Positions 8,549 through 17,862 of a stretch of 64,000 nucleotides of DNA are shown in pieces. Location: the NCBI RefSeq assembly GCF_900100385.1, contig NZ_FNFC01000007.1, positions 62,001-126,000 of the forward strand, read 5' to 3'. A model generated the notes under the pieces. The model was given only the letters and a program-made list of their open reading frames with translations. It was not told where the DNA came from and ran no database searches. The stretch is from Halovenus aranensis (GTDB lineage Archaea; Halobacteriota; Halobacteria; Halobacteriales; Haloarculaceae). Both the position numbers and the translations under genes were made by a program. Every line of letters begins with the position of its first letter. Positions within the stretch are counted from its first letter, which is position 1.

Positions 8549-10114
8549 ATGACAGATGGGGACAAATCGGTCGACGACAGCGAGTCGCCGTTCGACGAGA
8601 GTGTCATCTCTGATAACGCGGATGCTACATCAGAGCCTTCGGCCAACGAGCGCGCCGAAAATGTCGCCCCGCCGGCCGAAGACCGGACGTCGTCGCTCGA
8701 CGACCTGCTCGAAGACGACGATGACTCCTCGGCAGGATTGTTTGACGACCTCCTCAGCGGCGAGCCGATTTTCGAGAACAAAGAGGTCTTACGCCCCTCG
8801 TATACGCCCCGGAAGCTTCCCCACCGCGAGGAACAGATCAACAACATCGCGACGGTGCTTGTCTCGGCGCTTCGGGGGGATACGCCGTCCAATATCCTTA
8901 TTTACGGTAAAACCGGGACGGGAAAGACTGCGAGTGCGAAGTTCGTCAGCGAGGAACTCGAAGCGACCTCACAGAAGTACGAGGTTCCGTGTGAGGTCCA
9001 GTACATCAACTGCGAGGTGACCGACACGCAGTACCGAGTCCTCGCACAGCTTGCCAACACGTTCATCGAACAGAACGAGGCCGCAATCGAAGACGAACTC
9101 GCGGACCTCCAGTCGCTTCGTGACCGCGCGCGCGACGCCGGTGACAGTACACTCGACGAAACACAGTTTGCCTCCGCCGACGAGGTACAGACACGCATCG
9201 ACAAACTCGAGTCGAAACGGGATTCCTTCGACGAGGTGCCCATGACGGGCTGGCCGACAGACCGGGTGTACAACTCGTTTTTCGAGGCGGTCGACTTCCG
9301 CGAGCGCGTGGTCGTCATCATGCTCGACGAAATCGACAAGCTCGTCGAGAAATCCGGCGACGACACTCTCTATAACCTCTCGCGGATGAACTCCGAACTC
9401 GAACGGTCCCGCGTCTCGATTATGGGCATCTCGAACGACCTGAAGTTCACAGACTTCCTTGACCCTCGTGTCAAATCCAGCCTCGGTGAGGAGGAAATCG
9501 TCTTCCCGCCCTACGACGCGAACCAACTGCGTGACATCCTCCAGCACCGCGCCGAAGTCGCGTTCAAAGGCGGCGCACTCACAGACGACGTAATCCCGCT
9601 CTGTTCGGCCTTTGCGGCACAGGAACACGGTGACGCCCGTCGGGCGCTCGATCTCCTTCGAACCGCTGGCGAACTCGCCGAGCGGGACACGACCGACAAC
9701 GTCGAAGAAGAGCACGTCAGACAGGCTCAGGAGAAAATCGAACTCGACCGGGTCATCGAAGTCGTTCGCACGCTTCCACAGCAGTCGAAACTCGTCCTCT
9801 TTGCCATCATTCTGCTCGAAAAACAGGGGGTCCACAACATCAACACGGGCGAGGTGTACAACATCTACAAGCGCCTCTGTGAGGAAATCGACGCCGACGT
9901 GTTGACCCAGCGCCGGGTCACCGACCTCATCAGCGAACTCGATATGCTCGGTATCGTCAACGCCGTCGTCGTCTCGAAAGGCCGGTACGGCCGGACCAAA
10001 GAAATCAGCGTCTCGGTTCCTGTCGAAGAGACGGAGGGTGTACTCGTCTCAGACTCCCGACTGGGTGACATCGAGGATGCACAACCGTTCGTTCAGGCTC
10101 GCTTCGACAACTGA
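8549..10114 (+). CDS. orc1: Orc1/Cdc6 family replication initiator
   Basis: 521 residues. The N-terminus (1-75) is an acidic, Ser-rich tail. The AAA+ core has a Walker A GKTGTGKT (about residue 121) and Walker B MLDEID (about 258), plus sensor residues in NDLKF. The C-terminal third is a winged-helix region (QQSKLVLFAIILLEKQG...) that binds ORB DNA. ATG 8549 (MTDGDKS) was chosen; an upstream in-frame extension runs through the ORB. Adjacency to the origin and oapABC marks it as the cognate initiator. Confidence 0.95.
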   Translation: MTDGDKSVDDSESPFDESVISDNADATSEPSANERAENVAPPAEDRTSSLDDLLEDDDDSSAGLFDDLLSGEPIFENKEVLRPSYTPRKLPHREEQINNIATVLVSALRGDTPSNILIYGKTGTGKTASAKFVSEELEATSQKYEVPCEVQYINCEVTDTQYRVLAQLANTFIEQNEAAIEDELADLQSLRDRARDAGDSTLDETQFASADEVQTRIDKLESKRDSFDEVPMTGWPTDRVYNSFFEAVDFRERVVVIMLDEIDKLVEKSGDDTLYNLSRMNSELERSRVSIMGISNDLKFTDFLDPRVKSSLGEEEIVFPPYDANQLRDILQHRAEVAFKGGALTDDVIPLCSAFAAQEHGDARRALDLLRTAGELAERDTTDNVEEEHVRQAQEKIELDRVIEVVRTLPQQSKLVLFAIILLEKQGVHNINTGEVYNIYKRLCEEIDADVLTQRRVTDLISELDMLGIVNAVVVSKGRYGRTKEISVSVPVEETEGVLVSDSRLGDIEDAQPFVQARFDN

Positions 10115-10194
10115 TACGTTCTCGTCTTTCAGTATCGATCACTACGACACCGCAGAAACGCCACTGCTGACCACGGCAGCAGCGCTGTACTGGT

Positions 10195-10728
10195 CTACCA
10201 CGTCACCTCGTAACGACACTGCTCGCCGCCGTCGGCTCGGCACTGATCTCCGACTTCGGTGAGTTGTATGACTTCGTCACTGAACAACTCTGCAGTGCGC
10301 TTGACCAACGCTTTGTCGTAGTCACATGGATACGGTGTCTTGCATTCCATGATAACGGTTCTGTCGTCGTGTTCTTCGACTTCGTAGTATCCGATGTCGC
10401 CACCCCGGTGGTTCATATGATACGCGTCGTCGATTGAGTCAAGAGCTTCTGCTGGCGTCTCGACATCTGGCGGCCACTCCGCGTTTTCGGGTGTTGACTT
10501 CGCGATTTCCTGGAGCGTGGCATCCCCCATCTCTTCGACGACATGCTCGAAGGCGTTCAAATACGACTGCTGTGAGTACCAACTGTCTGGCTCGATGTCT
10601 TCGATTCCGTGTGAAGCCAGTACCGTCCGCGCTTTGTCTCGAAACGGTGCCGGAACGCCGTTGATGAACGAGAGAACAGCGGCACCTTTCGCTTCGACGC
10701 CCTCCTCGTACGGATTTAATTTACTCAT
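10195..10728 (-). CDS. V4R/heme-NO-binding-like domain protein, paralog A
   Basis: 177 residues from ATG 10728. The N-terminal half is helical (INGVPAPFRDKARTVLASHGI, YSQQSYLNAFEHVVEEMG). The C-terminal half has a small-ligand V4R-like pattern: MECKTPYPCDYDK, then DQCRADGGEQCRYEVTW. Four Cys in the C-terminal half could bind metal or be redox-active. It is a clear paralog of the gene at 22557-23084, which has lost these Cys. A sensory or adaptor role is inferred; the ligand is unknown. Confidence 0.6.
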   Translation of the reverse strand: MSKLNPYEEGVEAKGAAVLSFINGVPAPFRDKARTVLASHGIEDIEPDSWYSQQSYLNAFEHVVEEMGDATLQEIAKSTPENAEWPPDVETPAEALDSIDDAYHMNHRGGDIGYYEVEEHDDRTVIMECKTPYPCDYDKALVKRTAELFSDEVIQLTEVGDQCRADGGEQCRYEVTW

Positions 10729-10885
10729 TGACACTATTCCTATCCCGCATCCAGTATTAGCTCTTGTGGCCCGCTTCAAATTGTATTTTAAATGATGATT
10801 AGTCGCAGCGATATCTGTAACCAGGACATGAAAGTAGCCGCAATAACTAGTACGACCGAACGAGTGTGCCTCGGCCGGGTGGCGG

Positions 10886-11026
10886 CTACTCGGTGTTTTC
10901 GCCGTCGCGTTCGTCTTCGTGGCTCTCGCGAACCATGCCGCCGTTTGCCGGATGGTCCATCGTGCCGCCAGCCGAGACGAGTCCGACGAGTCGCCTGAGC
11001 GACTGTTTGAGTCCTTTCAGTACCAT
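10886..11026 (-). CDS. Small hypothetical protein (46 aa)
   Basis: ATG 11026 opens a 46-codon frame: a basic amphipathic N-terminus (MVLKGLKQSLRRLVGLVSAGG) and an acidic tail (ESHEDERDGENTE). The acidic C-terminus and lack of competing frames fit a real haloarchaeal microprotein. There is no known domain. It stands alone between the V4R-like gene and the M42 peptidase. Confidence 0.5.
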   Translation of the reverse strand: MVLKGLKQSLRRLVGLVSAGGTMDHPANGGMVRESHEDERDGENTE

Positions 11027-11081
11027 AGCTGACCTTCGCTACCGTCGGGGATAAGGTTGGTGTGTGGACTGTGGTCGGCGA

Positions 11082-12134
11082 TTACAGGGTGTAGTCATAT
11101 TCGCCGTCCTCGGTTTCGAGAAACGCCGTCAACAGGTCGATAGTCGCGCTCACATCGTCGACGTGAGCACTCTCGGTAACAGTGTGGAGGTACCGGGTCG
11201 GAATCGAAATCGCGCCCGCCGGGACCGCGCCACCAGCACGCTGGAAGCCAGCGGTGTCAGTACCACCCGCGGGCAGAACTTCGAGTTGGAAGTCGATGTC
11301 TTCCTCGTCGGCGACCGACTGGAGTCGCTGGTGGACCTTCGGATTCGCGATGACACTCGAATCCTTGAGCTTGACAGCCGTCCCGTCGCCGAGTTCGGTG
11401 ACGTGGTCGGCAGGCTCGAAGCCCGGCACGTCGTTCGCGACGGTCACGTCCAGCGCGATAGCCAAGTCGGGGTCGAGGTCGACGCCGAGTGCCTCGGCGC
11501 CGCGAATACCAACTTCCTCTTGGACGGTCGCGGCGAAGTGAACCGTCAGGTCAGGGTTCTCGATGTTTCGGGCGGCTTCGAGCATCGCGAACAAACAGAT
11601 GCGATCGTCAAGTGCCTTGCCCGTGACAGTGTCGCCGACGCGCTCGGTCGACTGCTCCATCGTGACGAGGTCGCCTTTCGAGATGCGGTCGTTTGCCTCC
11701 TCGCCGTCGAGACCGGTGTCGATATGAATGTCCTCGACGTCGGGTGTCGACTCGCGCTGTTCTTCGTCCAGCGTATGTGGCGGGAGCGACCCGATGAGTC
11801 CCGTGACGTCCTCGTCGTCAGTGTGGATGGTGACTCGCTGGGCTTTCAGAACGCGCGGGTCCCAGCCGCCAAGAGCGTCGACCTGGACGAAGCCGTCGTC
11901 GGTGACGTGACGGACCATGAACCCAATCTCGTCCATGTGAGCCGCGACGACGACCGAGTCGTCGCTCTCCCCGTCGATAGTCCCGACTACGTTCCCCATC
12001 GCGTCGGTCTGTACCTCGTCTACTTCTGGTTCGAGTTCTCGCGTGACAACCTCGCGGATGCGGTCCTCGTACCCGGGGACGCCACTCGTCTCTGTCAGTT
12101 CACACAACAGCTCGAAATCGAACGGGACTGCCAT
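11082..12134 (-). CDS. M42 family metallopeptidase (TET/glutamyl aminopeptidase-like)
   Basis: 350 residues. Conserved metal-site segments are visible: AAHMDEIGF (His-Asp), the DDR segment (KALDDRICLFAML), QEEVGIRGA (Glu-Glu), and ALDVT. This is the M42 pattern of dinuclear zinc/cobalt aminopeptidases that form large tetrahedral particles and trim peptides in the cytosol. The start matches the family N-terminus (FDFELLCELTETSGVPGYE). Confidence 0.92.
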   Translation of the reverse strand: MAVPFDFELLCELTETSGVPGYEDRIREVVTRELEPEVDEVQTDAMGNVVGTIDGESDDSVVVAAHMDEIGFMVRHVTDDGFVQVDALGGWDPRVLKAQRVTIHTDDEDVTGLIGSLPPHTLDEEQRESTPDVEDIHIDTGLDGEEANDRISKGDLVTMEQSTERVGDTVTGKALDDRICLFAMLEAARNIENPDLTVHFAATVQEEVGIRGAEALGVDLDPDLAIALDVTVANDVPGFEPADHVTELGDGTAVKLKDSSVIANPKVHQRLQSVADEEDIDFQLEVLPAGGTDTAGFQRAGGAVPAGAISIPTRYLHTVTESAHVDDVSATIDLLTAFLETEDGEYDYTL

Positions 12135-12196
12135 ATGCTGGCATATCCCCGAGAACGTTAAGAAACTGTTTGATTCCCGATTGACAGCCGCCGGTT

Positions 12197-12403
12197 TCAG
12201 CCGCCAGGGTCCCCGGGGTCGGGTTCGGCACCGTCTATCGCGTCGCCAAGTCCGTCCTCGACGGCCTCGTCGATGCGGTTCTCACCACGAACGTCGCGCC
12301 GGTTGCTGTCTGCTTCCTGTTGTTCGGTCACTGCTTCGTCTCCCGTGACGGACACGAAGATGTCGCCCAGTTCTTCGGTCCGATTTGATTGTGTCTGACT
12401 CAT
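12197..12403 (-). CDS. Small acidic hypothetical protein (68 aa)
   Basis: 68 residues, highly acidic (frequent Glu/Asp), ending EPDPGDPGG. No recognisable domain or membrane segment. Amino-acid bias and the stand-alone position support a real gene; function unknown. Confidence 0.55.
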   Translation of the reverse strand: MSQTQSNRTEELGDIFVSVTGDEAVTEQQEADSNRRDVRGENRIDEAVEDGLGDAIDGAEPDPGDPGG

Positions 12404-12546
12404 ACGACAACTACTACTCTCGGCGCTACGGGCATAGAAAGTATGCCTAATCAGTTTGGCAACTTATGATATTGTATTTTCTGGAGGAAAATACGACAAA
12501 CGTATGGCTATTTTTCACTTCCGTCGTTAGCCATCGCCGAAACTGC

Positions 12547-13068
12547 CTACAGAATATCTCGTTGACAGGACCCACAGAGCGTCTGTTCTTTCACGTCGAC
12601 CTCGCGGACCGTCGGCGAGAAGTTCATCACACAGCGTTTGTTGTCACAGTGTTCGAGCCCGAGCGTGTGGCCAATTTCGTGAACGACCTCTGTACGGACG
12701 CGGTCCGTGAAGATATCAGACGCCGAGCGGTTCGAGAAGCCGCCGTCGGAACTTGTCCGCAGGCGATACGTCGAGATGACGCTCCCGCTGCCACCGAGGT
12801 AAGCCAGTCCGAACACGTAGTTGCGACGGTGATAGAAGAGGTCTTCCGGGGTGATAGCGATATTTTTCGAGCCGGTACCGACGCGCTTTGCGAGGTCGAT
12901 AAACTCCTCGGCGCGGTACTGCTCGCGCGAGGAGTCGTAGGCCCCAGTTGGCACTCGTTCGGCGTCGTGGACGGTCACGTCACAGTCGTAGACAGACCGA
13001 AGACCGCTCGACGCTTCGCGCTTGACCACGGGGTCGACGTCGCCGACCGGCACGATGTCGACGTGCAT
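12547..13068 (-). CDS. amzA: Archaemetzincin
   Basis: 173 residues from ATG 13068 (MHVDIVPVGDVDP). It holds the extended metzincin zinc motif HEIGHTLGLEHC followed by the archaemetzincin Cys pattern (C-x4-C...CGSC near the C-terminus), which binds a second structural zinc. The Met-turn is VMNFS. This is the full-length archaeal form. The gene is divergent from the UPF0146 gene, with a 36-bp AT-rich shared promoter (13075-13100). Confidence 0.93.
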   Translation of the reverse strand: MHVDIVPVGDVDPVVKREASSGLRSVYDCDVTVHDAERVPTGAYDSSREQYRAEEFIDLAKRVGTGSKNIAITPEDLFYHRRNYVFGLAYLGGSGSVISTYRLRTSSDGGFSNRSASDIFTDRVRTEVVHEIGHTLGLEHCDNKRCVMNFSPTVREVDVKEQTLCGSCQRDIL

Positions 13069-13104
13069 ATACCTCTTTATGCTACCGGATAAATAAAAAT
13101 CTGC

Positions 13105-13521
13105 GTGCTTGATTCGACACGTCGCGCGCTGGTGGCTCGCCTCGCTCAGTTCGACAGGGTCGTCGAACTTGGAATCGGGAGACGCGTCACGCTCGCCAGA
13201 GCGCTCGCCGCCCAAGGTGTGAACGTGACCGCGACCGACATCCGGGAGCGGTCGGTTCCCCGAGGTGTGACGTTCGTTCGCGACGACGCGATTGCGCCCG
13301 ACCACGACGTGTACGCCGATGCCGGCGCGATATACGCGCTGAACTGGCCGCCGGAACTCCACCGTCCGGCGCTGGATATCGCCGAGGCGGTGGACGCGAC
13401 ACTCCTATTTACCACACTCGGGGGCGACCAGCCGACCGTGCCCGTCAGACGAGTGTCAGTTCCCGGCGAAACCATCTATTTCGCTCGTGAGCGACCCGAA
13501 CACAGCCCCTCGTCGCCGTAA
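13105..13521 (+). CDS. UPF0146 family protein
   Basis: 138 residues with a GTG start directly after an AT-rich block, so probably leaderless. The sequence has a small Rossmann-like organisation: VVELGIGRRVTLARAL (glycine loop), then VTATDIRE and YALNWPPEL. This recalls SAM-dependent methyltransferases in a shortened form, as in UPF0146. Catalytic activity is unproven. Confidence 0.82.
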   Translation: MLDSTRRALVARLAQFDRVVELGIGRRVTLARALAAQGVNVTATDIRERSVPRGVTFVRDDAIAPDHDVYADAGAIYALNWPPELHRPALDIAEAVDATLLFTTLGGDQPTVPVRRVSVPGETIYFARERPEHSPSSP

Positions 13522-13569
13522 CGACCCCGCTTCACAAGGATTTTAACCGGCCGCTGGGTCACATCCTGT

Positions 13570-14529
13570 ATGAAAGCAGTCGTTCTCGCCGGTGGCTACG
13601 CGACCCGGCTGTGGCCGATTACTCGCAACCGCCCGAAGATGTTCCTGCCGGTCGGCGAGACCACCGTCATCGACCGTGTTCTCTCAGAACTCGAAGACGA
13701 CGACCGTATCGACGACGTATTCGTGAGCACCAACGAGCGGTTTGCCGACGACTTCGAGGCACATCTCGCCGAGACGGCGTTCGAGAAGCCACAGTTAAGC
13801 GTCGAGGAGACCGTCGACGAGGACGAAAAGCTCGGCGTCATCGGGGCGCTCGCACAGCTCGTCGACCGCGAGGATATCGACGACGAAGACCTGCTCGTCG
13901 TCGCCGGCGACAACCTCATCAGCTTCGACCTCTCGACGTTCGTCGACTTCTTCGAGGAAGAAGAGACGGCGACGCTCGCGGCCTACGACGTCGGCTCCCG
14001 GGAGAAAGCGACCCAGTACGGACTCGTCGAACTCGACGGGACCCGCGTCGTCGACTTCCAAGAGAAGCCGGCCGACCCGCCGAGTACGCTCGTCTCGATT
14101 GCCTGCTATGCCTTCCCCGCCGAGGAAGTGCGCTTCAGCGAGTACCTCGCGGCCGACAACAACCCCGACGAACCGGGCTGGTTCGTCCAGTGGCTCCAGT
14201 CCCGCAGTCCCGTCAGTGCATTCACCTTCGAGGAGGCGTGGTTCGATATCGGCACGCCAGAGAGCTACCTCGAAGCAGTCGCCTGGGCGCTCGACGGTGA
14301 CTCTATCGTCGCCGAGGACGCGACCGTCGAGGACACCACGATCGGCGAGAACGTCCACGTCATGCCTGGTGCGACGGTTACCGACGCGACGCTCGAACGC
14401 TCGCTCGTGTTCCCCGACGCGACGCTCGAATCCTGTTCGCTCGTCGACTCTATCGTCGACAGGGAGGCCCTCGTCCGAAATCTCGACCTCACTGGGGCGC
14501 GCATCGGCGGCCACACACACCTACCCTGA
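13570..14529 (+). CDS. Sugar-1-phosphate nucleotidyltransferase (NDP-sugar synthase)
   Basis: 319 residues. The N-terminal pyrophosphorylase signature is clear: VVLAGGYATRLWPITRNRPKMFLPV (nucleotide loop, then catalytic Lys). A second part (about 235-310) shows the hexapeptide repeats of a left-handed beta-helix (TIGENVHVMPGATVTDATLERS). It activates a sugar 1-phosphate with an NTP for glycan or S-layer glycosylation precursors; which sugar is not readable. A TATA-like attttaacc lies 30 nt upstream. Confidence 0.87.
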   Translation: MKAVVLAGGYATRLWPITRNRPKMFLPVGETTVIDRVLSELEDDDRIDDVFVSTNERFADDFEAHLAETAFEKPQLSVEETVDEDEKLGVIGALAQLVDREDIDDEDLLVVAGDNLISFDLSTFVDFFEEEETATLAAYDVGSREKATQYGLVELDGTRVVDFQEKPADPPSTLVSIACYAFPAEEVRFSEYLAADNNPDEPGWFVQWLQSRSPVSAFTFEEAWFDIGTPESYLEAVAWALDGDSIVAEDATVEDTTIGENVHVMPGATVTDATLERSLVFPDATLESCSLVDSIVDREALVRNLDLTGARIGGHTHLP

Positions 14530-14574
14530 CCGGACACCGCAGACGCTTTCCCCTCGCACCGTCGAGTTCGAGGT

Positions 14575-15642
14575 ATGCAACTCACCTTCGATGGGGAAAC
14601 CGTTCGCGGCGGCAACGAGGCCCGCGAGCGGTTCTACGACGCCCGAGGGTACGGTCGACCGCACGACGGCGGGCTCGAACTCGCCCCCGTCGAGGCCGGA
14701 CACCTGCTGTTTCGTGGCGACGTGACGACGGTTCGTGACGACCGCGACGACAGCGGCGAGGGCATCGGTTTCGAATCACTGCTCGCCTCCCGCGCGGTCT
14801 CAGAAGTCGATTTCTTCGTCTACAAGGAACTGCGCGACCGCGGCTTCTATCTCTCGCCGACCGACAGCGCCGACGTGACAGACTTTATCGTCTACCCACG
14901 GGGACAGGGACCGTGGGACGACGCTGTCGCATACCGTGTGACGACGCTCAGCGAGCGTGCCACAATCGATGCCGGAACGTTACAGGCGATTGCACGCGGT
15001 ATAGACGCCGAGGAAGACGAAGCGAGTACCGGCGTTCTCGCGGTCGTCGACGAGGAGAGTGAGGTCACGTATCTCGAACTCGACGTGCCGACGCTCTCGG
15101 GGTCGACCTACCACGACATCCCGTCGTTCGAGGGGGACTTGCTCTCGGACCGCGTACTCGTTCCGGAACCGCCGGCGGCGCTACACGACCGGGCCTTCTA
15201 CGGCCAGCGCCTCGACCGCGACGACGACCGCGTCCAGCTCTCGCTCGTCGAGGCCGCGTACCTGAGCAGCCGCGGCGACCTCGCGGTCGGAGTCGAAGAC
15301 GTTGCCGACGCGGACGCAATCGTCGACCGCGGCCGCGAGGTCGAAGGCGAGCGGTTCGACCGCCGTCTGCGCGTCTACGACGCGCTTCGCTCGGCCGGCA
15401 TCGTCCCGAAGACGGGATTTAAGTTCGGCGCTGATTTCCGGACCTACGCCGACGTGGACTCCGTCGACGACCTCGGCCACTCCGAGTTTCTCGTCCGTGC
15501 CCTGCCCGCAGACCACTCGTTTGTGCCGCGGGACCTCTCGCTTGACGTGCGTCTCGCCCACGGCGTCCGCAAACGAATGCTGTTTGCGCTTACTGTCCAG
15601 GGGGGTATCGACTGGCTCTCGGCCGAGCGGCTGACCCCCTGA
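14575..15642 (+). CDS. endA: tRNA-splicing endonuclease
   Basis: 355 residues, about twice the single-unit size, consistent with the fused two-repeat archaeal EndA that works as a dimer. The second repeat carries the catalytic triad region: FKFGADFRTYAD (Tyr), GHSEFLVRAL (His) and VRLAHGVRKRMLF (Lys). The first repeat is degenerate for these and presumably structural. It removes bulge-helix-bulge introns from tRNA precursors. It is convergent with the GNAT gene. Confidence 0.92.
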   Translation: MQLTFDGETVRGGNEARERFYDARGYGRPHDGGLELAPVEAGHLLFRGDVTTVRDDRDDSGEGIGFESLLASRAVSEVDFFVYKELRDRGFYLSPTDSADVTDFIVYPRGQGPWDDAVAYRVTTLSERATIDAGTLQAIARGIDAEEDEASTGVLAVVDEESEVTYLELDVPTLSGSTYHDIPSFEGDLLSDRVLVPEPPAALHDRAFYGQRLDRDDDRVQLSLVEAAYLSSRGDLAVGVEDVADADAIVDRGREVEGERFDRRLRVYDALRSAGIVPKTGFKFGADFRTYADVDSVDDLGHSEFLVRALPADHSFVPRDLSLDVRLAHGVRKRMLFALTVQGGIDWLSAERLTP

Positions 15643-15643
15643 G

Positions 15644-16147
15644 TTACGCGCCGTCGAGTTCCTTGACGTAGACGTATGAGTCTGTGCCGACCTCCTCGTC
15701 GTACAGCTTCTCGTGGCGCTCGAACCCGTTTCTCTTGTAGAACTGCACTGCGCGGTCGTTCTCGACCATGACGCGCAGGCTCATCTCCCCGTAGCCACGT
15801 GTGGCGACATCGCGCTCGAACGCTCCCAGCAGGCGGCTCCCGATACCGTTTCCCCAGTACGCCCGGCGGAGGTATATCCGGTTCAGATAGAACAGGTCGG
15901 GCCGTTCGTCGTCGGGGCCGCCGGAGACGAAACCGGCGAGTTCGTCGCCCGCATCTGCGACGTGGGCACTCCACCCGTCGCTGTCGATGACCTCACGCAG
16001 TGACTCGGTGTCGTAGTATCTCGTGAGAAACGCTTCGGTGCGCTGTTTGCCGATTATCGGCGCGTGTACCTCGTGCCACGCTTCCTCGGCGACGGCCGCG
16101 ATTTCAGATGCATCCGCCGGTGTCGCCTCCCGTATCTCGACGCTCAT
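15644..16147 (-). CDS. GNAT family N-acetyltransferase
   Basis: 167 residues. Typical GNAT order: an N-terminal beta-alpha (IREATPADASEIAAV), the acetyl-CoA loop (RAYWGNGIGSRLLGAFE, R/QxxGxG/A pattern) and the motif B segment (VMVENDRAVQFYKRNGFE). It acetylates an amine on an unknown substrate. The stop lies 2 nt from the endA stop. Confidence 0.88.
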   Translation of the reverse strand: MSVEIREATPADASEIAAVAEEAWHEVHAPIIGKQRTEAFLTRYYDTESLREVIDSDGWSAHVADAGDELAGFVSGGPDDERPDLFYLNRIYLRRAYWGNGIGSRLLGAFERDVATRGYGEMSLRVMVENDRAVQFYKRNGFERHEKLYDEEVGTDSYVYVKELDGA

Positions 16148-16190
16148 AGTACACCGTTGGCAAAAACGCGGGTAAACCTTTCCGACGACG

Positions 16191-17810
16191 TTACGTTTGG
16201 GCTCGCGGCGAGTCGAACTCGATGTCGAGGTCGTCCAGCTTCTCGGCCCACTCCTCGCGTTTCTCCTGGTGGTCTTCGAGGAACTCTTCCATCAACTCGG
16301 CTGCCTGTTCCTTACAGCCGCCACAGAGGCGTTCGCCGCCGACACACTCCTCGTAGACCTCGGTCGCGAAGTCGTCGTCGGCGTCTGCGAGCAGGTAGGC
16401 GTACAGTTCATAGACCGGACACTCGTCTGCTTTCCCGCCGAGTTCGCGCTGTTTTTCCGCGGTCTCGCGGCCGCCCGTCGTCGCCGCTTTCACCTTGTCG
16501 TAGCCGTCCTCGGGGTCGTCGAGCAGGCTGATGTGTGAGGCCGGGACCGACGAGGACATCTTCCCGCCGGTGAGTCCGGTCATAAAACGGTGATAGATAG
16601 ACGAGGGTGCACAGAAGCCGTAGCCGCCGTGCGCCACCTCGACCTCGCGGGCGAGGTCTTCGGCCTCCTCGCGTGCAAGCTCGAACGTGTCGATGTGTTC
16701 GTCGTAGACGCGCTTCTCGCCGTCGACTGCCTCGATGAGCGCTTCGAAGGCGTCTTCGGTGGCGTTGCGGTCGACGATGCGCACGCGCGGCCGAAGGGGT
16801 TCCTTGCCAGCCTCACGAAGCATCGTGATGGTGCTGTCGAGTGTCGTCGCCGTCTCGTCGGTCGCGCCCTCCTCGCGCTCGCCTTCGAGGTAGTTCGCGG
16901 CGTCGACACACCGAATCGTCTCGTCGGGATGGCGCTCACACAGCACCTCGTAGGCCTCGGCGACCAGCGCCCCCTCTTTCGGGCCGGTTTCGAAGCTCGC
17001 GTAGGCTTCCGTGACGCCGAAGTACTGGACCCGCGCGGCGAGGTCCCGGGCCAGCCGGACGTGTGGGTCCTGGTCTGGGCCGACGGGGATGACCGTCGGC
17101 TTTGGCTCCTCCAGTTGGGGGTAGAGAATGTCTGCCATCTGCGTGATGACCGACTGCATGTGCGAAACGTCGGTTTCGCCGTCGAAGTCGTAGATTGCGC
17201 CCAGCTCTGAGAAGTTCGCCTCGATACCCAGCTCGAAGGCCAGGTCCTGGACTTCACGGTTTGTCGACTGCCGATAGAGGTCGCCTTCCTCGGGGTCGAA
17301 GCCGAGCGCGAGCAACGAGAGGATGTAGTTCCGGGCGTGCTCGTCGATTTCTTCCCAGGAGAGCCCCCGAGCGCTGTGGGCTTCGAGGTCGGCGATGAGG
17401 CCGTAGGCGTCACCACCCTGTCGTTGGTGCCAGATGATTTCGTCGAAGACGAGTTTGTGCCCGATATGCGGGTCGCCCGTCGGCATGAACCCCGACAGCA
17501 CCGCGAACGGGTCGTCGTCGCGCATCGCCCGAGCGACGGCGCGGTACTCTCGGTGGCCGAAGATGACGCCTCGGCGCATCAGGTAATGCGGCGTGGGTAC
17601 CTCTTCGAGCACCTCGTCGAAGGTTTCGATGCCGAACTGGTCGAACAGCTTGCGGTAATCCGACACCGTCGAGGACCCCCACGGGTCAAGCGTGACCGAG
17701 TCGGCCCCGGCGGCGTCGGCCCCGCCGTCGGTCGCCACGTCCCGCGTCTCGTCTGTCCCGTGTGGCGACTCCGCCCCGGCGGAATCGCCCGCGAACGAAT
17801 CGTGTGTCAT
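16191..17810 (-). CDS. trpS: Tryptophanyl-tRNA synthetase
   Basis: 539 residues from ATG 17810 (MTHDSFAGD). The frame stays open further upstream into the neighbouring kinase gene, but that part is out of family. It has class I signature PTGDPHIGHK (HIGH) and GKMSSSVPAS (KMSKS equivalent). The archaeal/eukaryotic-type TrpRS core is preceded by an acidic N-terminal tail (about 45 residues). It charges tRNA-Trp. Confidence 0.95.
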   Translation of the reverse strand: MTHDSFAGDSAGAESPHGTDETRDVATDGGADAAGADSVTLDPWGSSTVSDYRKLFDQFGIETFDEVLEEVPTPHYLMRRGVIFGHREYRAVARAMRDDDPFAVLSGFMPTGDPHIGHKLVFDEIIWHQRQGGDAYGLIADLEAHSARGLSWEEIDEHARNYILSLLALGFDPEEGDLYRQSTNREVQDLAFELGIEANFSELGAIYDFDGETDVSHMQSVITQMADILYPQLEEPKPTVIPVGPDQDPHVRLARDLAARVQYFGVTEAYASFETGPKEGALVAEAYEVLCERHPDETIRCVDAANYLEGEREEGATDETATTLDSTITMLREAGKEPLRPRVRIVDRNATEDAFEALIEAVDGEKRVYDEHIDTFELAREEAEDLAREVEVAHGGYGFCAPSSIYHRFMTGLTGGKMSSSVPASHISLLDDPEDGYDKVKAATTGGRETAEKQRELGGKADECPVYELYAYLLADADDDFATEVYEECVGGERLCGGCKEQAAELMEEFLEDHQEKREEWAEKLDDLDIEFDSPRAQT

Positions 17811-17862
17811 CGAATACCGGTATCTCGCACCGACACGCGCAAAAAGCGTTCGCTTCCCGTCC

